The notes: generated by a model not told the origin, from the letters alone. DNA of 64,000 nt from Bradyrhizobium sp. ARR65 (GCF_000472385.1 NZ_AWZU01000009.1:204-64203), one strand, 5' to 3'. Numbered from the stretch's first letter, positions 1-9,444 are shown. A program made the numbers and translations.

Positions 1-200
1 ACGGCACGCCCTGCCTACGCCCGAGCGATGGAAAGCTGCCAGGCCACCAAGGCTTGGGCGGCGAGATCACCGGGATTGTAGTGCTCGCTTCATCGGAGAG
101 GCCAAGCGCCTGATTGAGTAGTTGCGAAAAGTTCCTTAGGGGCGTCTACCAATTGGAGGTTTGGCTTCCAGCTCGCACTGAATTCTGATTCACGCGCAGC

Positions 201-386
201 ATGCGCCGATATGATCTAACCGACTTCGAGTGGCGCGTGATCGAGCCGCTCCTGCCCAACAAGCCAAGAGGTGTGCCGCGAGTGGACGACCGGCGGGTGC
301 TGAACGGCATCTTCTGGGTGCTGCGTTCGGGCGCACCATGGCGCGACCTGCCCGAGCACCTTGGTCCGCGCACGACCTGCTACAAC
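201..386 (+). pseudogene. IS5-type transposase, N-terminal fragment
   Basis: The first 62 codons match the N-terminal (DUF4096-like) domain of small IS5-family transposases, with the typical run YDLTDFEW...LLP near the start and WRDLPEHLGPRTTCYN at the end. In intact elements this domain is followed by a DDE catalytic domain; here similarity stops after TTCYN (about base 386) and an unrelated reading continues. No catalytic Asp/Glu is left, so this is a non-functional remnant. The 200 bases upstream have no intact gene and may be older insertion-element sequence, but I could not define terminal inverted repeats. Confidence 0.75.
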
Positions 387-546
387 CCTAATCGACGTAT
401 TCACTGCGACCATTCCGACGCTCGCCTTCGCGCCGGGTGTTCACGTCATTTATGGTGAGACGGTGCTGCCGATGCGGGACGGGTTGCCGAAATTCAGAGA
501 TTTTCCGGCCGAATTCGGCGGCTCCGGCATAGCGGTTGAGGAATGA
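387..546 (+). pseudogene. possible C-terminal remnant of a GFA-like (glutathione-dependent formaldehyde-activating) family protein
   Basis: Directly after the transposase fragment a different frame (in frame with an ATG at 361) reads about 52 residues that look like a genuine protein end: an IDVFTATI strand, then ETVLPMRDGLPKFRDFP and EFGGSG close to the stop. This resembles the C-terminus of GFA-domain proteins, from memory only. There is no upstream zinc-binding half, so the piece would be a 3' remnant of a gene broken by the insertion sequence. It could instead be chance coding in high-GC DNA. Confidence 0.3.
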
Positions 547-570
547 GACGGGCGCGCTGAGCTCGCGAAG

Positions 571-2196
571 TTACGTCAGCCCCGCGCGGCGAAAGCCCTC
601 GAGATAATGCTCGCGGTCTGCGCAGCGCTTCATCGGCATCTCGCTCGCGACCCAGGCGAGCGAGATATTTGGCTGAGCGCGGCGAAGCTCCTGCAACGCC
701 GCCTGCGCCATTTCATTATATCCCGCCATACCGGCTGCCGCGGTCAGCACACGATGACCACCGACGAAGTCGCTGCGCTGGCGCAGCGACTCTCGTGCAA
801 GCCGGATCGCCTCGTCGTAGTTGCAGCCGATGAACTGGGCATAGGCGGCAATGCCGTAGTACAGCGTCGAAGAGGGATCGCGCGGGCTGAGCCGCAGCGC
901 CCGGCGCACCGCAAGGTCGCCCTCCTCCCACCGCCCGGAATAGCATAGCGTCACGCCGTAGAAGGCTTGGGCAAAGGAAAAATTCGGGTTGAGCCGCAAG
1001 GCCAGTTCGAACTCCGCGATCGCATCGTCGAAGCGTCTCGCGAACAGATAGGTATAGGCCAGCCCATGATGGGCCCACGCATCTTCGGTGTCGGCCTCCA
1101 CCGCTGCCAACGCAGCGCGTTCGGCGATCGGCACCACGGCACGCATGTCCGCCCATCCCATGTGAGCGCCGAAGATGTGGCTTGTGGCGAGCACGCCGAG
1201 CGCCTGGCCATAATGCGGATCGATGGCAATGGCTTTTTCCAGCAGCGCCTGGGTCGCCACGTTGTCCTCTCGCGTGATCCGCCAGAAGTGCGACAGCGCG
1301 CGCATGACCAGATCCCAGGCATCCAGACTCCCGGGCGGCTTGCGCTGCGCGCGGAAGTTTTCCGCTGCGTAGAGCTGCGGCTCGATCGCCGCAACGATCG
1401 ATTCCGTGATCTCGTCCTGCACGGCGAACACGTCGGCCAGGCACCGATCGTAGCGCTCGGCCCAAAGCTGGCTGCCCGTCGAGGCGTCGTTGAGCTGTGC
1501 CGAGATCCGCACCCGATCGCCGCTCTTGCGCACACTGCCTTCGAGGACGTAGCGGACGCCGAGTTCCTGGGCGATTTGACTGATGCGGACCGCCCTGCCC
1601 TTGTAGATGAAGGACGAGTTGCGCGCGATCACGAAAAACCAGCGCAGCTTGGACAGCGCGGTGATGATGTCCTCGCTGATCCCGTCGGAGAAATAGTCCT
1701 GCTCGCGGTCGCCGCTCATATTGGTGAAAGGCAACACCGCGATCGCCGGGCGGTCGGGAAGCGGCAAGCTCGATTGCGGCGGCCTGACCTGCTCGGGGGC
1801 CACCGCGGCCGCCTGGTCCGCGCTCGCGCCGCTGAGCTGCGTTCGCACGGCGCCGACAAAGCGCAGCCCCTTGCGCGGCACCGTTCGGATCAGGTTCTGC
1901 TCGGCGCCGCTGTCGCCGATCGCTTTCCGCGCGGCGTTGATGCGGCTCGTCAGCGTCGAATCCGACACGATCCGTCCGCCCCAGACCTTGTCGATCAGGT
2001 CATCCTTGCTGACCACCCGGTCTCGATTCTCAAGCAGGTAGACCAGAAGATCAAACACCTGAGGCTCGACCGCGATCGTGCGGCCATCGCAGCTCAGTTC
2101 GTGACGGTCCGTATCAAGCACATGATTGGGAAACACAAATTGCACGTCAATTCTGGGCCTCATGAAACAATCAAGCTGATCTAAAGGCAAAATCAA
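571..2196 (-). CDS. winged-helix transcriptional regulator with TolB-like and TPR domains
   Basis: A 541-aa one-component regulator. Residues about 20-115 form an OmpR/PhoB-type winged helix (EPQVFDLLVYLLENRDRVVS, then SRINAARKAIGDSG and the RTVPRKGLRFVG hairpin), as in CadC-like proteins. Residues about 150-265 resemble the TolB N-terminal-like segment common in Bradyrhizobium cyclase/TPR proteins (AIAVLPFTNMSGDREQDYFS). The remainder is helical TPR-like repeat sequence. No membrane helix is evident, so it is probably cytoplasmic. The start is uncertain: TTG at 2196 follows a GAGGG Shine-Dalgarno-like run, while the first ATG (2163) has none. Targets are unknown; it is divergent from the small membrane gene at 2482, a possible target. 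Confidence 0.82.
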   Translation of the reverse strand: MILPLDQLDCFMRPRIDVQFVFPNHVLDTDRHELSCDGRTIAVEPQVFDLLVYLLENRDRVVSKDDLIDKVWGGRIVSDSTLTSRINAARKAIGDSGAEQNLIRTVPRKGLRFVGAVRTQLSGASADQAAAVAPEQVRPPQSSLPLPDRPAIAVLPFTNMSGDREQDYFSDGISEDIITALSKLRWFFVIARNSSFIYKGRAVRISQIAQELGVRYVLEGSVRKSGDRVRISAQLNDASTGSQLWAERYDRCLADVFAVQDEITESIVAAIEPQLYAAENFRAQRKPPGSLDAWDLVMRALSHFWRITREDNVATQALLEKAIAIDPHYGQALGVLATSHIFGAHMGWADMRAVVPIAERAALAAVEADTEDAWAHHGLAYTYLFARRFDDAIAEFELALRLNPNFSFAQAFYGVTLCYSGRWEEGDLAVRRALRLSPRDPSSTLYYGIAAYAQFIGCNYDEAIRLARESLRQRSDFVGGHRVLTAAAGMAGYNEMAQAALQELRRAQPNISLAWVASEMPMKRCADREHYLEGFRRAGLT

Positions 2197-2481
2197 GTCG
2201 CCCTCGGAGTCTTTAGGTCAAACGACTGGCATGTTTGGTTCATCGCAGCCTGCCGATGAGGCTGCTCTGGAACCGAAGAAGGATGCAGATGGTCGCTGCA
2301 AGCTCTGCAAGACAGATCGAAAGTTCCGCCCGCCGCGCAGCAACTCGCGTTGCTGCGACGAGGCTCCTTGGACATCCCAAATTCCTCAAGGGCTAGTCCC
2401 GCCCGACAAACCCCTTTTTCGCAAAATTCGTTCTGCTCCGGGTTCGCAGCCCGGATCGCTTAACCATGACAGAGATCTTTG

Positions 2482-2688
2482 ATGTTCACCCATTCCGACT
2501 CGACAAATTTTCGTACAGCCGCGCTGTCCACCGTTATGGCGATCGCGCTGTTCGGCCTCATCAGGATCGGCGCGGCACTATCCCATGCCTCGCACGGCGC
2601 CTCGATGCCGGCTGGCTCCCTCGCACTCTTTGGTATCGCTCACTTGATGTCGTTGGCGGCCGCGGGTCTCGGCTTCACCTTCAGCTAG
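2482..2688 (+). CDS. small hydrophobic membrane protein, unknown function
   Basis: A 68-aa ORF with two hydrophobic stretches (about residues 13-32 and 42-66) separated by a short His/Ser-rich loop, consistent with two membrane helices. It ends 11 nt before the ATG of the hydrolase at 2700, with that gene's AGGAA ribosome-binding site overlapping its stop, so the two are probably co-transcribed. It has a weak AGAGA upstream of the ATG. I do not recognise the family. A second frame is open through the same bases (from 2466), but it only forms an upstream extension of the hydrolase. Confidence 0.5.
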   Translation: MFTHSDSTNFRTAALSTVMAIALFGLIRIGAALSHASHGASMPAGSLALFGIAHLMSLAAAGLGFTFS

Positions 2689-2699
2689 GAAACGCTTCG

Positions 2700-3590
2700 A
2701 TGATCAATTCCATTCAGTTCTCTCCCGCGCAAGCGCCGAAAAGCTGCGTCCTCGCGCTACATTGCTCGCTGGGATCAGGCCGCCAATGGACACGGCTGGC
2801 CGAGGCACTCGACGGCAAATATCGGCTGTGCGCGCCTGACCTTGTCAGGCACGACAAGCACCGAGATGTGTTCAGTCCCGCGGCGACGCTCGCGGAGGAA
2901 GTCGACCTTCTGAGCGAGGCTTTCGAAGCGACGAGCGGCCCCATCCATCTCGTCGGCCACTCCTATGGGGGTGCAATTGCATTCAAGGTTGCGACTGCTT
3001 CGCTGCTTGCGAGCAGGATACGCAGCCTAACCTTGATCGAACCCGTGTTGCCGACACTGCTGCGCGACAACGAAGCCGACCGGCGGCTCCACGACCGCTT
3101 CGAGGCATTCGCCGTGAGCCTTTACGTCGATCTCTGGAACGGCCAATTCATGGAGGCCATCGACAAATTCATTACGTTCTGGAATGGCTCCGGACCGGCG
3201 GAGCAGCCGTCGGCCGAAGCGCGCCTGCGCATGATCGAGCATGCCGAGGAACTGGCGTTCAACTTCCATGCGGTTCTGGCGGAAGACAATGTCGCGACCG
3301 CAGCGGCCGCCATCCGCGTCCCGACGCTGCTGATGTCCGGCGGCTTGTCGCCTTACCTGACCCAGCGCATCGTCACGCGGCTTGCCGCTCTGATTGCTGG
3401 CTCGCAAGTGACGCACTTGCCGAAGGCTGGTCACATGCTGCCGCAGACCCATCGCAGCACAGTCACGGCGGAGATCATCAGGCACATCACGCGCGCCGAT
3501 GATCTCGCCGAGATTTCCACACTTCGGCGCTCAGGCCCTCACGGAACCGGTACCGCGCTTGTCGTTTCCTGCCCGATCGCGGACGGATGA
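2700..3590 (+). CDS. alpha/beta hydrolase
   Basis: A 296-aa protein with the alpha/beta-hydrolase pattern: an early HCSLGSGRQW loop (oxyanion region), the nucleophile elbow GHSYGG near residue 88 and a late GHMLPQTH motif carrying the likely catalytic His. The acid is probably in the strand region near LLMSGG. Substrate unknown. The ATG at 2700 is chosen over the longer in-frame start at 2466 because AGGAA lies just before it and similarity to hydrolases begins there. The last about 50 nt overlap the 3' end of the convergent lytic transglycosylase gene, so the C-terminal tail after the catalytic His is less certain. Confidence 0.82.
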   Translation: MINSIQFSPAQAPKSCVLALHCSLGSGRQWTRLAEALDGKYRLCAPDLVRHDKHRDVFSPAATLAEEVDLLSEAFEATSGPIHLVGHSYGGAIAFKVATASLLASRIRSLTLIEPVLPTLLRDNEADRRLHDRFEAFAVSLYVDLWNGQFMEAIDKFITFWNGSGPAEQPSAEARLRMIEHAEELAFNFHAVLAEDNVATAAAAIRVPTLLMSGGLSPYLTQRIVTRLAALIAGSQVTHLPKAGHMLPQTHRSTVTAEIIRHITRADDLAEISTLRRSGPHGTGTALVVSCPIADG

Positions 3591-5716
3591 TCGGACGCGA
3601 TCAACGGCTCCTCGCTGCCGAAACGCGCGCGATAGACCAGCAAGTTCTCCATCACGCGCTGGACATAGTTGCGCGTCTCGGCGAACGGGATGCGCTCCAC
3701 CCAATCGACCGGATCGACATTGGGGTCGCGCGGGTCGCCATAGGCCTTCACCCAATCGCGCACGCGGCCGCGCCCGGCGTTGTAGCCGGCAAAGGTCATG
3801 ATGTGCGAACCCTTGTATTCCTGCAGAAGCGCGCTGAGCTCTGCCGCCCCCATCTGCGTGTTGTAGACGGGATCGGAGACCATCCTGTCCCAGTCATATT
3901 CGACGCCGAATCTCTTGGCGGTGTCGCGCCCGGCCTCGGGGGTGACCTGCATCAGGCCGACCGCGTTGGCCGCCGACTTGTCGCGCTGATTGAACTCGCT
4001 TTCCGTGCGCGCCACCGAGTAAATGACGCTGCGGTCGATGGGGGGCCCGATCGGGCTGTGCGGCGGAATGCCAATGGTCGGAAAAGCGTAGGCGTCCAGC
4101 GCGAGGCCGCGTCCCAACGCCGTCTTGCCAAGGTCCAACATGGCGCGTGCGTCGTTATGACGGCCGGTCACCTCGGCGACCGCCGCGAGGGTGGCAACAT
4201 CCCTGCTGTCATCGGCGAGATCGGAGACGAAGCTGACCACGGTCTCGCGCTCCCCGAGCGTGTAAAGCATCTCGGCGGCGCGCACGACCTCGTCCGCAGA
4301 TTTGGATGCGCCGGCCGGAGCGGTTTGCTGCACGGTGCGCAGTTCAATCTGTCTCATGCCGAGCTTGGCGCGCGCCAATTGCCCGTAATAGGCGGTGGGA
4401 TAACGCGCGGCCGCTTCATAGTTGATCCGCATGATCCGCTTGTCGCCGAGCGTTTCGGCGGCGCGGCCGCGCCAATAAGCCGCGCGCGCCAGCGTAATCG
4501 GGTTGGAACAGCCCTCGTCGATATGGACGAAGTGCGCCATCGCCGTCTTGGCATCGTCGAGATAGCGCAGCGCGATCCAGCCCTGCAGGAAGTGGAATTC
4601 GGCGCGGTAGTTCTCGCTGTCCGGCTGCGCGGCGCCGTGCACAATGTCGTAGGCGCTCTGGTAACTGCCCTCGTCGAGCAGCTTGCGCGCCAGAACGCGC
4701 CGCACCCGCCACCATTCGTCCGTATCCTGCAGCGGCATGGTTGCCGGCGGCGCGGCGAGCACGAGCCGCGTTGCATCCGCAATCTGGTCCTTGCGCATCA
4801 GCCACTGGACGCGGCACAGCACGTAGCCGAGATCCTGGCGGGCGTCGGCCGCTACGGAATCGAGTTTATCCGATGCCTTGTCGTCATTGCCTTTGACGGC
4901 GCTGCACGCCTTCACGATCGAAATCGCATCGTCGCCGATGCGATGCGCAGCGCGCATCGCGCCTGCAATATCCTTGGCACCGATGCGCTTGTCCATGCGC
5001 ACCCGATGGTCGTCGATTGTGAGAAGATTGCCAAAGGCGTCGAGCACGTCCGATTCAGTGCGCTCCGACAGATCCTCCGAGCGCCAGGCCTCGCGAACCA
5101 GCCGCTGCGCGCCGTCACGGTCGCCCTCGTTGAGCTGCACGCGCGCGAGCGCGAAGCGGCCCTTCGCGGTCAAGGGATGCTCGCCGATGAAGTTGCGCAC
5201 CGTGGCGGCATCGCCTTTCTCCTGCCACAGCCGCGCCTCCGCACGGCGGCGCATCAGAGTGACGCCCGGCCAGTCCGGATTGTCGGAGACGAAAGAGGCA
5301 TAGCGGCTGAAATTGGCTTGCGACTCCGGATGACGCAGGATGAACCATTCGGCAAGCTTCTGCCCCGCCGGATCGCCGATCGTCTTTTCGGCCGTGGTGG
5401 CGTCGCTGGTCTTACCCTGCCGCGCCAGATCGATCACATTCTTCAAGATGGCAAGGTCGCCCGTGAGGGCGGGCTCGGCCGGCTTCTCGCTCGCAGGTGC
5501 CTTCTTGCGCCGTTTCTCGGCGATGCGCTCACTGCGTTTGCTCTTGGCATCCTTCTTCAGCGCAGTTTTGCCGTCATCACGCGGCGCGCTTGCCGCCTCG
5601 GTCTTCTTTTCATGCTGAACTTGCTTGTGACGAGCGCTGGCGAGCGCGTCGCTCGACGTCCCCGAGAGAACGGCCAGGACGAAGAGACACGGCAAAGGCC
5701 GGAACAAGTGATGCAT
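3539..5716 (-). CDS. slt: soluble lytic murein transglycosylase (Slt70-like)
   Basis: A 725-aa exported enzyme that cleaves peptidoglycan glycan strands between MurNAc and GlcNAc, forming 1,6-anhydro ends. The first about 25 residues are a signal peptide ending near DALA. A Lys/Ala-rich linker and a long alpha-helical superhelix follow, as in Slt70, and a C-terminal SLT domain covers about residues 555-690. The expected catalytic Glu is Glu572 (numbered from 5716) in VARTESEFN, followed by ANAVGLMQVTP and AGYNAGRGRV, all hallmark SLT motifs. The ATG at 5716 is preferred to one 10 codons upstream because a GGGGGGA ribosome-binding site precedes it and the signal peptide starts there. It runs convergent to and overlaps the hydrolase gene by 52 nt. 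Confidence 0.93.
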   Translation of the reverse strand: MHHLFRPLPCLFVLAVLSGTSSDALASARHKQVQHEKKTEAASAPRDDGKTALKKDAKSKRSERIAEKRRKKAPASEKPAEPALTGDLAILKNVIDLARQGKTSDATTAEKTIGDPAGQKLAEWFILRHPESQANFSRYASFVSDNPDWPGVTLMRRRAEARLWQEKGDAATVRNFIGEHPLTAKGRFALARVQLNEGDRDGAQRLVREAWRSEDLSERTESDVLDAFGNLLTIDDHRVRMDKRIGAKDIAGAMRAAHRIGDDAISIVKACSAVKGNDDKASDKLDSVAADARQDLGYVLCRVQWLMRKDQIADATRLVLAAPPATMPLQDTDEWWRVRRVLARKLLDEGSYQSAYDIVHGAAQPDSENYRAEFHFLQGWIALRYLDDAKTAMAHFVHIDEGCSNPITLARAAYWRGRAAETLGDKRIMRINYEAAARYPTAYYGQLARAKLGMRQIELRTVQQTAPAGASKSADEVVRAAEMLYTLGERETVVSFVSDLADDSRDVATLAAVAEVTGRHNDARAMLDLGKTALGRGLALDAYAFPTIGIPPHSPIGPPIDRSVIYSVARTESEFNQRDKSAANAVGLMQVTPEAGRDTAKRFGVEYDWDRMVSDPVYNTQMGAAELSALLQEYKGSHIMTFAGYNAGRGRVRDWVKAYGDPRDPNVDPVDWVERIPFAETRNYVQRVMENLLVYRARFGSEEPLIASDHPSAIGQETTSAVPVP

Positions 5717-6292
5717 TCCGTGATCCCCCCTGCGAAGGACCGGCACGAACCGCGAGATCCCACGATCCGTCCGGTTGAGCTGAAGTCAAAGTAGCACGAC
5801 GCCAATTCACAACTGTCGCGCTGCCGCAACACGAAGCAGGCAAATTGTGGCGCAAGAGTGAGAACAAAGGTTCTCCCCGTGAAGACACGGTGAAGGAACA
5901 TGCGCATACATGTTGGTGGCGCGCATGTTGGAACTCAGCGTAGGTGAATGTTTGCCTTCAGGATGTTTTCGGTTCCGGCTCTGAACGAACGCGCGACGAA
6001 AGTTCCATCGCCGCACAAGGGGAAATGGCACCGCTCGAATTATCTTGATACCGCAGAGCGAGTGCTTGGAACTTTTCAGAGCACAACGACCCGGCGGATG
6101 ATCAAGGTGACCGGGCCCATGGCAAGCGCAAGCGCGCGGCACCGGAGGTGCATTTCGCCTATGCGGAATCGCGAGTGCGATCGTTGTTGCAGGACCGAAC
6201 AGCAAGCTGATGAACTGCGCACCCGCGAGATAAGCCCTCCAGCTCGCGCCAGTGCAGCACGCGGGCCAACCACTCTCCTCGCGGGGCTCGCG
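5717..6292 (+). other. intergenic region without an intact gene
   Basis: About 575 bases between the transglycosylase start and the LysR remnant. It should hold the transglycosylase promoter. No intact gene is evident on either strand. On the minus strand two frames around 6080-6250 each show hydrophobic pieces (FISLLFGPATTIALAI and LALAMGPVTLIIRRVVVL) that could be one decayed membrane-protein gene once divergent from the LysR remnant, but this is too weak to annotate separately. Confidence 0.4.
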
Positions 6293-6423
6293 GTGAGTGG
6301 CCGCCTGCGCACCAATGACGCCGAAGCGGCTGCGGGAGGCGGTTCGCGAGGGGCTCGGCATTGCGCCATTGCCGACCTGGCAGGTGAGCGCTACCTGCAG
6401 ACCGGATCCATCGTTCGCGTCCC
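6293..6423 (+). pseudogene. LysR-family regulator, frameshifted C-terminal fragment
   Basis: Pieces of the LysR substrate-binding domain occur in order but in different frames: VSGRLRTNDAEA in the frame beginning at 6293, then LREAVREGLGIAPLPTWQV shifted by one base, then YLQTGSIVRV back in the first frame. Together they reproduce the usual LysR order (GRLRTND, GLGIA-LPTW, then the hydrophobic RV strand). No N-terminal HTH is found upstream. The two offsetting shifts indicate a decayed gene. The end lies about 90 bases before the helicase start. Confidence 0.65.
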
Positions 6424-6513
6424 TATCGGGAAGTGGCGTCGGCCCCGTGAGACCGCGCGGCGGCGCGTTGCGCTATCAGGCGAAATCGCTGATTCTATCT
6501 CGAGGGGCGATTC

Positions 6514-8580
6514 GTGCTGACAGCGGCTGCGACATATCTCGATCAACTCAATCCGGAGCAGCGCCGTGCCGTCGAGCATGGCGTGAAGCCGCAGGGCACG
6601 GTTGGGCCGCCGCTTCTGGTCATAGCCGGCGCCGGATCGGGAAAAACCAACACGCTCGCGCATCGGGTTGCGCATCTAATCGTCAATGGCGCCGATCCGC
6701 GCCGAATCCTGTTGATGACCTTCTCGCGCCGCGCAGCCGGCGAAATGAAGGCGCGCGTCGAGCGCATCGCGCGCAAGGTGATCGGCGAGAATTCCGCACT
6801 GATGACCGGCGCGCTAACCTGGGCCGGAACTTTCCACGGCATCGGCGCACGACTGTTGCGGGAATATGCCGAACGCATCGGGCTCGATGCCGCCTTCACC
6901 ATCCATGATCGCGAGGACTCGGCCGACCTGATGAACCTGGTCCGTCACGAGCTCGGATTTTCCAAGACGGAGCGCCGCTTTCCGGCCAAGGGCACCTGCC
7001 TCTCCATCTATTCCCGCTGCGTCAATGCGGATGCCTCGCTGGAGCAGGTATTGGGCCTCGCCTATCCCTGGTGCGCCGGCTGGGCCGGCGAGCTGAAGGC
7101 GCTGTTCGCAGCCTATGTCGAAGCCAAGCAGGCACAGAACGTGCTCGATTACGATGATCTCTTGCTGTACTGGGCGCAGATGGTGTCGGATGCCGCCTTG
7201 GCCGTCGAGATCGGCACGCGCTTCGACCATGTGCTGGTCGACGAATATCAGGACACCAATCGCCTGCAGTCTTCGATTCTGCTCGCGCTAAAACCGCAAG
7301 GCGCTGGCCTCACCGTCGTCGGCGACGACGCGCAATCGATCTATTCCTTTCGCGCGGCCACCGTGCGCAACATTCTCGATTTCCCGAGCCAGTTCTCGCC
7401 GCATGCGGAAATCGTCACGCTCGATCGCAATTACCGCTCGACGCAGCCGATCCTCGCGGCCGCCAATGGCGTGATCAGTCTCGCCAAGGAGCGCTTCACC
7501 AAAAATCTCTGGACCGAACGATCATCCTCGCAGAAGCCGCTTCTGGTGGCGCTGCGCGACGAGGCGGACCAGGCCCGCTATGTGGTCGAGCAGGTGCTGG
7601 CGAACCGCGAGCAAGGCGCGCTGTTGAAGCAGCAGGCGGTGCTGTTCCGCACCTCCTCGCATAGCGGACCGCTCGAAATAGAGCTGACCCGCCGCAACAT
7701 CCCCTTCGTCAAGTTCGGCGGGCTGAAATTCCTGGATGCGGCTCATGTCAAGGATATCCTGGCGCTGCTGCGTTTTGTCGAAAACCCGCGCGATCGCGTC
7801 GCCGGCTTTCGCATCCTGCATCTGTTGCCAGGCGTTGGCCCCGCCACCGCCCAGCGCGTGCTTGATGCGATCGCGGACACCGCCGAGCCGGTGGCCGCGC
7901 TCTCCAGCCTGCCCGCACCTCCCCGGTCCGGCCGTGATTGGACCGCCTTCGTCGAGACGATCAGCGACTTGCGCGCATGCCGATGGCCCGCCGATCTCGA
8001 ACTCGCCCGCGCCTGGTATCAACCGCATCTCGAACGCGTTCATGAAGATGCGGAAGTTCGCCGCGCCGATCTGATCCAGCTCGAGCAGATCGCCGGCGGC
8101 TATGCCTCGCGCGAGCGTTTCCTGACCGAACTCACACTCGATCCGCCCGATGCCACCAGCGACCAGGCGGGCGTGCCCCTGCTCGACGAGGACTATCTGA
8201 TCCTCTCGACGATCCATTCCGCCAAAGGCCAGGAGTGGAAGTCGGTATTCGTGCTCAACGTCGTCGACGGCTGTATTCCCTCCGACCTCGGCGTCGGCAC
8301 CTCGGCCGAACTGGAAGAGGAACGCCGTCTGCTCTATGTCGCGATGACCCGCGCCAAGGACGATCTGCATCTGATGGTGCCGCAGCGCTTCTTCACCCAT
8401 GGCCAGAGCGCGCAAGGCGATCGCCACCTCTATGCGTCGCGGACGCGCTTCATTCCGGAAGCGCTGCTAACGCTATTTGAGCGCACGAGCTGGCCGAAGG
8501 CCGCCGACGCCGCGGCAAGACCCGCGAGCCAGGGTCCGCGCATCGACATTGCCGCCCGCATGCGCGACAGGTGGCGATAG
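6514..8580 (+). CDS. UvrD/Rep-type ATP-dependent DNA helicase
   Basis: A 688-aa superfamily 1A helicase expected to unwind DNA 3'-to-5' in repair or replication restart. Visible motifs: Walker A GAGSGKT (residues 39-45), motif Ia TFSRRAAGEM, Walker B VDEYQDTN (about 243), motif III VVGDDAQSIYSFR, motif IV YRST, motif V STIHSAKGQEWKSVF (about 565) and motif VI RRLLYVAMTRAKDDL (about 603). The length suits the Rep/UvrD/PcrA group, but I cannot assign it to UvrD proper; Bradyrhizobium usually has a separate canonical uvrD. It starts with GTG at 6514, preceded by GAGGGGCG. It stands alone on its strand before an SDR gene. Confidence 0.93.
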   Translation: MLTAAATYLDQLNPEQRRAVEHGVKPQGTVGPPLLVIAGAGSGKTNTLAHRVAHLIVNGADPRRILLMTFSRRAAGEMKARVERIARKVIGENSALMTGALTWAGTFHGIGARLLREYAERIGLDAAFTIHDREDSADLMNLVRHELGFSKTERRFPAKGTCLSIYSRCVNADASLEQVLGLAYPWCAGWAGELKALFAAYVEAKQAQNVLDYDDLLLYWAQMVSDAALAVEIGTRFDHVLVDEYQDTNRLQSSILLALKPQGAGLTVVGDDAQSIYSFRAATVRNILDFPSQFSPHAEIVTLDRNYRSTQPILAAANGVISLAKERFTKNLWTERSSSQKPLLVALRDEADQARYVVEQVLANREQGALLKQQAVLFRTSSHSGPLEIELTRRNIPFVKFGGLKFLDAAHVKDILALLRFVENPRDRVAGFRILHLLPGVGPATAQRVLDAIADTAEPVAALSSLPAPPRSGRDWTAFVETISDLRACRWPADLELARAWYQPHLERVHEDAEVRRADLIQLEQIAGGYASRERFLTELTLDPPDATSDQAGVPLLDEDYLILSTIHSAKGQEWKSVFVLNVVDGCIPSDLGVGTSAELEEERRLLYVAMTRAKDDLHLMVPQRFFTHGQSAQGDRHLYASRTRFIPEALLTLFERTSWPKAADAAARPASQGPRIDIAARMRDRWR

Positions 8581-8709
8581 CCGCGAACCAATTGCCGAAG
8601 CCTTTGCCGAGCGCGGCGGCGCGCCGACATCTCGGCCCCTTGCCGACAGGTGCGGTCGACCTAGATTCATCAGCGCTTTTGACGACAGAAACTCGATCGG
8701 AGGTCGGCG

Positions 8710-9444
8710 ATGGTGACAGAGAATTTGCGTGGACGAGTGGCATTGGTGACCGGCGGCTCGCGCGGGATTGGTGCGGCCATCGTGAAGGCATTGGCTGCGG
8801 CGGACGCCGCCGTCGCCATCAACTACCGATCGCATGCAGAGCAGGCCGACGCATTGGTCGAACGAATCCGCAGCGCGGGCGGAAATGCCATCGCGGTCCA
8901 GGCGGACGTCTCGCAGGCGGAAGCCGTCGCCAAAATGATCGAACGCGTGAAATCCGAACTCGGGCCGATCGACATCCTCGTCAACAATGCGGGCGTCGCG
9001 ATCGTCCGCGGCGTCGACGATCTCTCCGAAGCCGACTTCGACGAGACCATCGCAGTCAATTTGAAGTCCGTCTTCCTGTGCACGCAGGCGGTGTTGCCGA
9101 TGATGCGCGCGACGACATGGGGCCGCATCGTCAATATCTCCTCGGGCGCGGCACGCGGGGCCGGGTCGATCGGCCCCCACTACAATGCGTCCAAGGCCGG
9201 AATGGAAGGATTAACGCGCGGCTACGCAGCGCGCCTCGTCAAGGAAGGCATCACCGTCAACGCAGTGGCGCCTTCGCTGATCGAAACCGACATGATGAAG
9301 GGCCAGGAGAGCCTCGTCGCTCGCATACCTCTCGGGCGATTTGGCAGGGTCGAAGAGGTTGCCACCGCGGTGATGATGCTCATCAACAATCCCTACATGA
9401 CGGGCCAGACCGTCGCCATGAGCGGAGGCATGGCGTTCAATTGA
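8710..9444 (+). CDS. SDR-family NAD(P)-dependent oxidoreductase (FabG-like)
   Basis: A 244-aa short-chain dehydrogenase/reductase with the Rossmann glycine motif GGSRGIG (residues 15-21), the structural NNAG (92-95), and catalytic Ser145, Tyr158 and Lys162 (NISSG, HYNASKAG). The closing strand motif TGQTVAMSGGMAFN is typical of FabG-like reductases. Substrate cannot be read from sequence; 3-oxoacyl-ACP reductase is a default label only, and a standalone gene away from fatty-acid genes argues for another ketone or alcohol substrate. GGAGG sits 7 nt before the ATG. Confidence 0.93.
   Translation: MVTENLRGRVALVTGGSRGIGAAIVKALAAADAAVAINYRSHAEQADALVERIRSAGGNAIAVQADVSQAEAVAKMIERVKSELGPIDILVNNAGVAIVRGVDDLSEADFDETIAVNLKSVFLCTQAVLPMMRATTWGRIVNISSGAARGAGSIGPHYNASKAGMEGLTRGYAARLVKEGITVNAVAPSLIETDMMKGQESLVARIPLGRFGRVEEVATAVMMLINNPYMTGQTVAMSGGMAFN

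Noticed and set aside
3587..5794. 735-codon open frame on the plus strand opposite the lytic transglycosylase
   Set aside because: The minus-strand protein has clear SLT motifs; the plus frame is an Arg/His/Gly/Val-rich shadow produced by high GC and codon bias. The same applies to the long antisense frames at 48961-50958 (opposite ppdK), 61484-63271 (opposite the TPR gene), 967-2184 and 34187-35665.
5807..6361. 184-aa minus-strand ORF with a hydrophobic stretch (FISLLFGPATTIALAI)
   Set aside because: The hydrophobic pieces are split between two frames and the rest is low-complexity; at best a decayed membrane-protein gene, so mentioned only under the intergenic entry.
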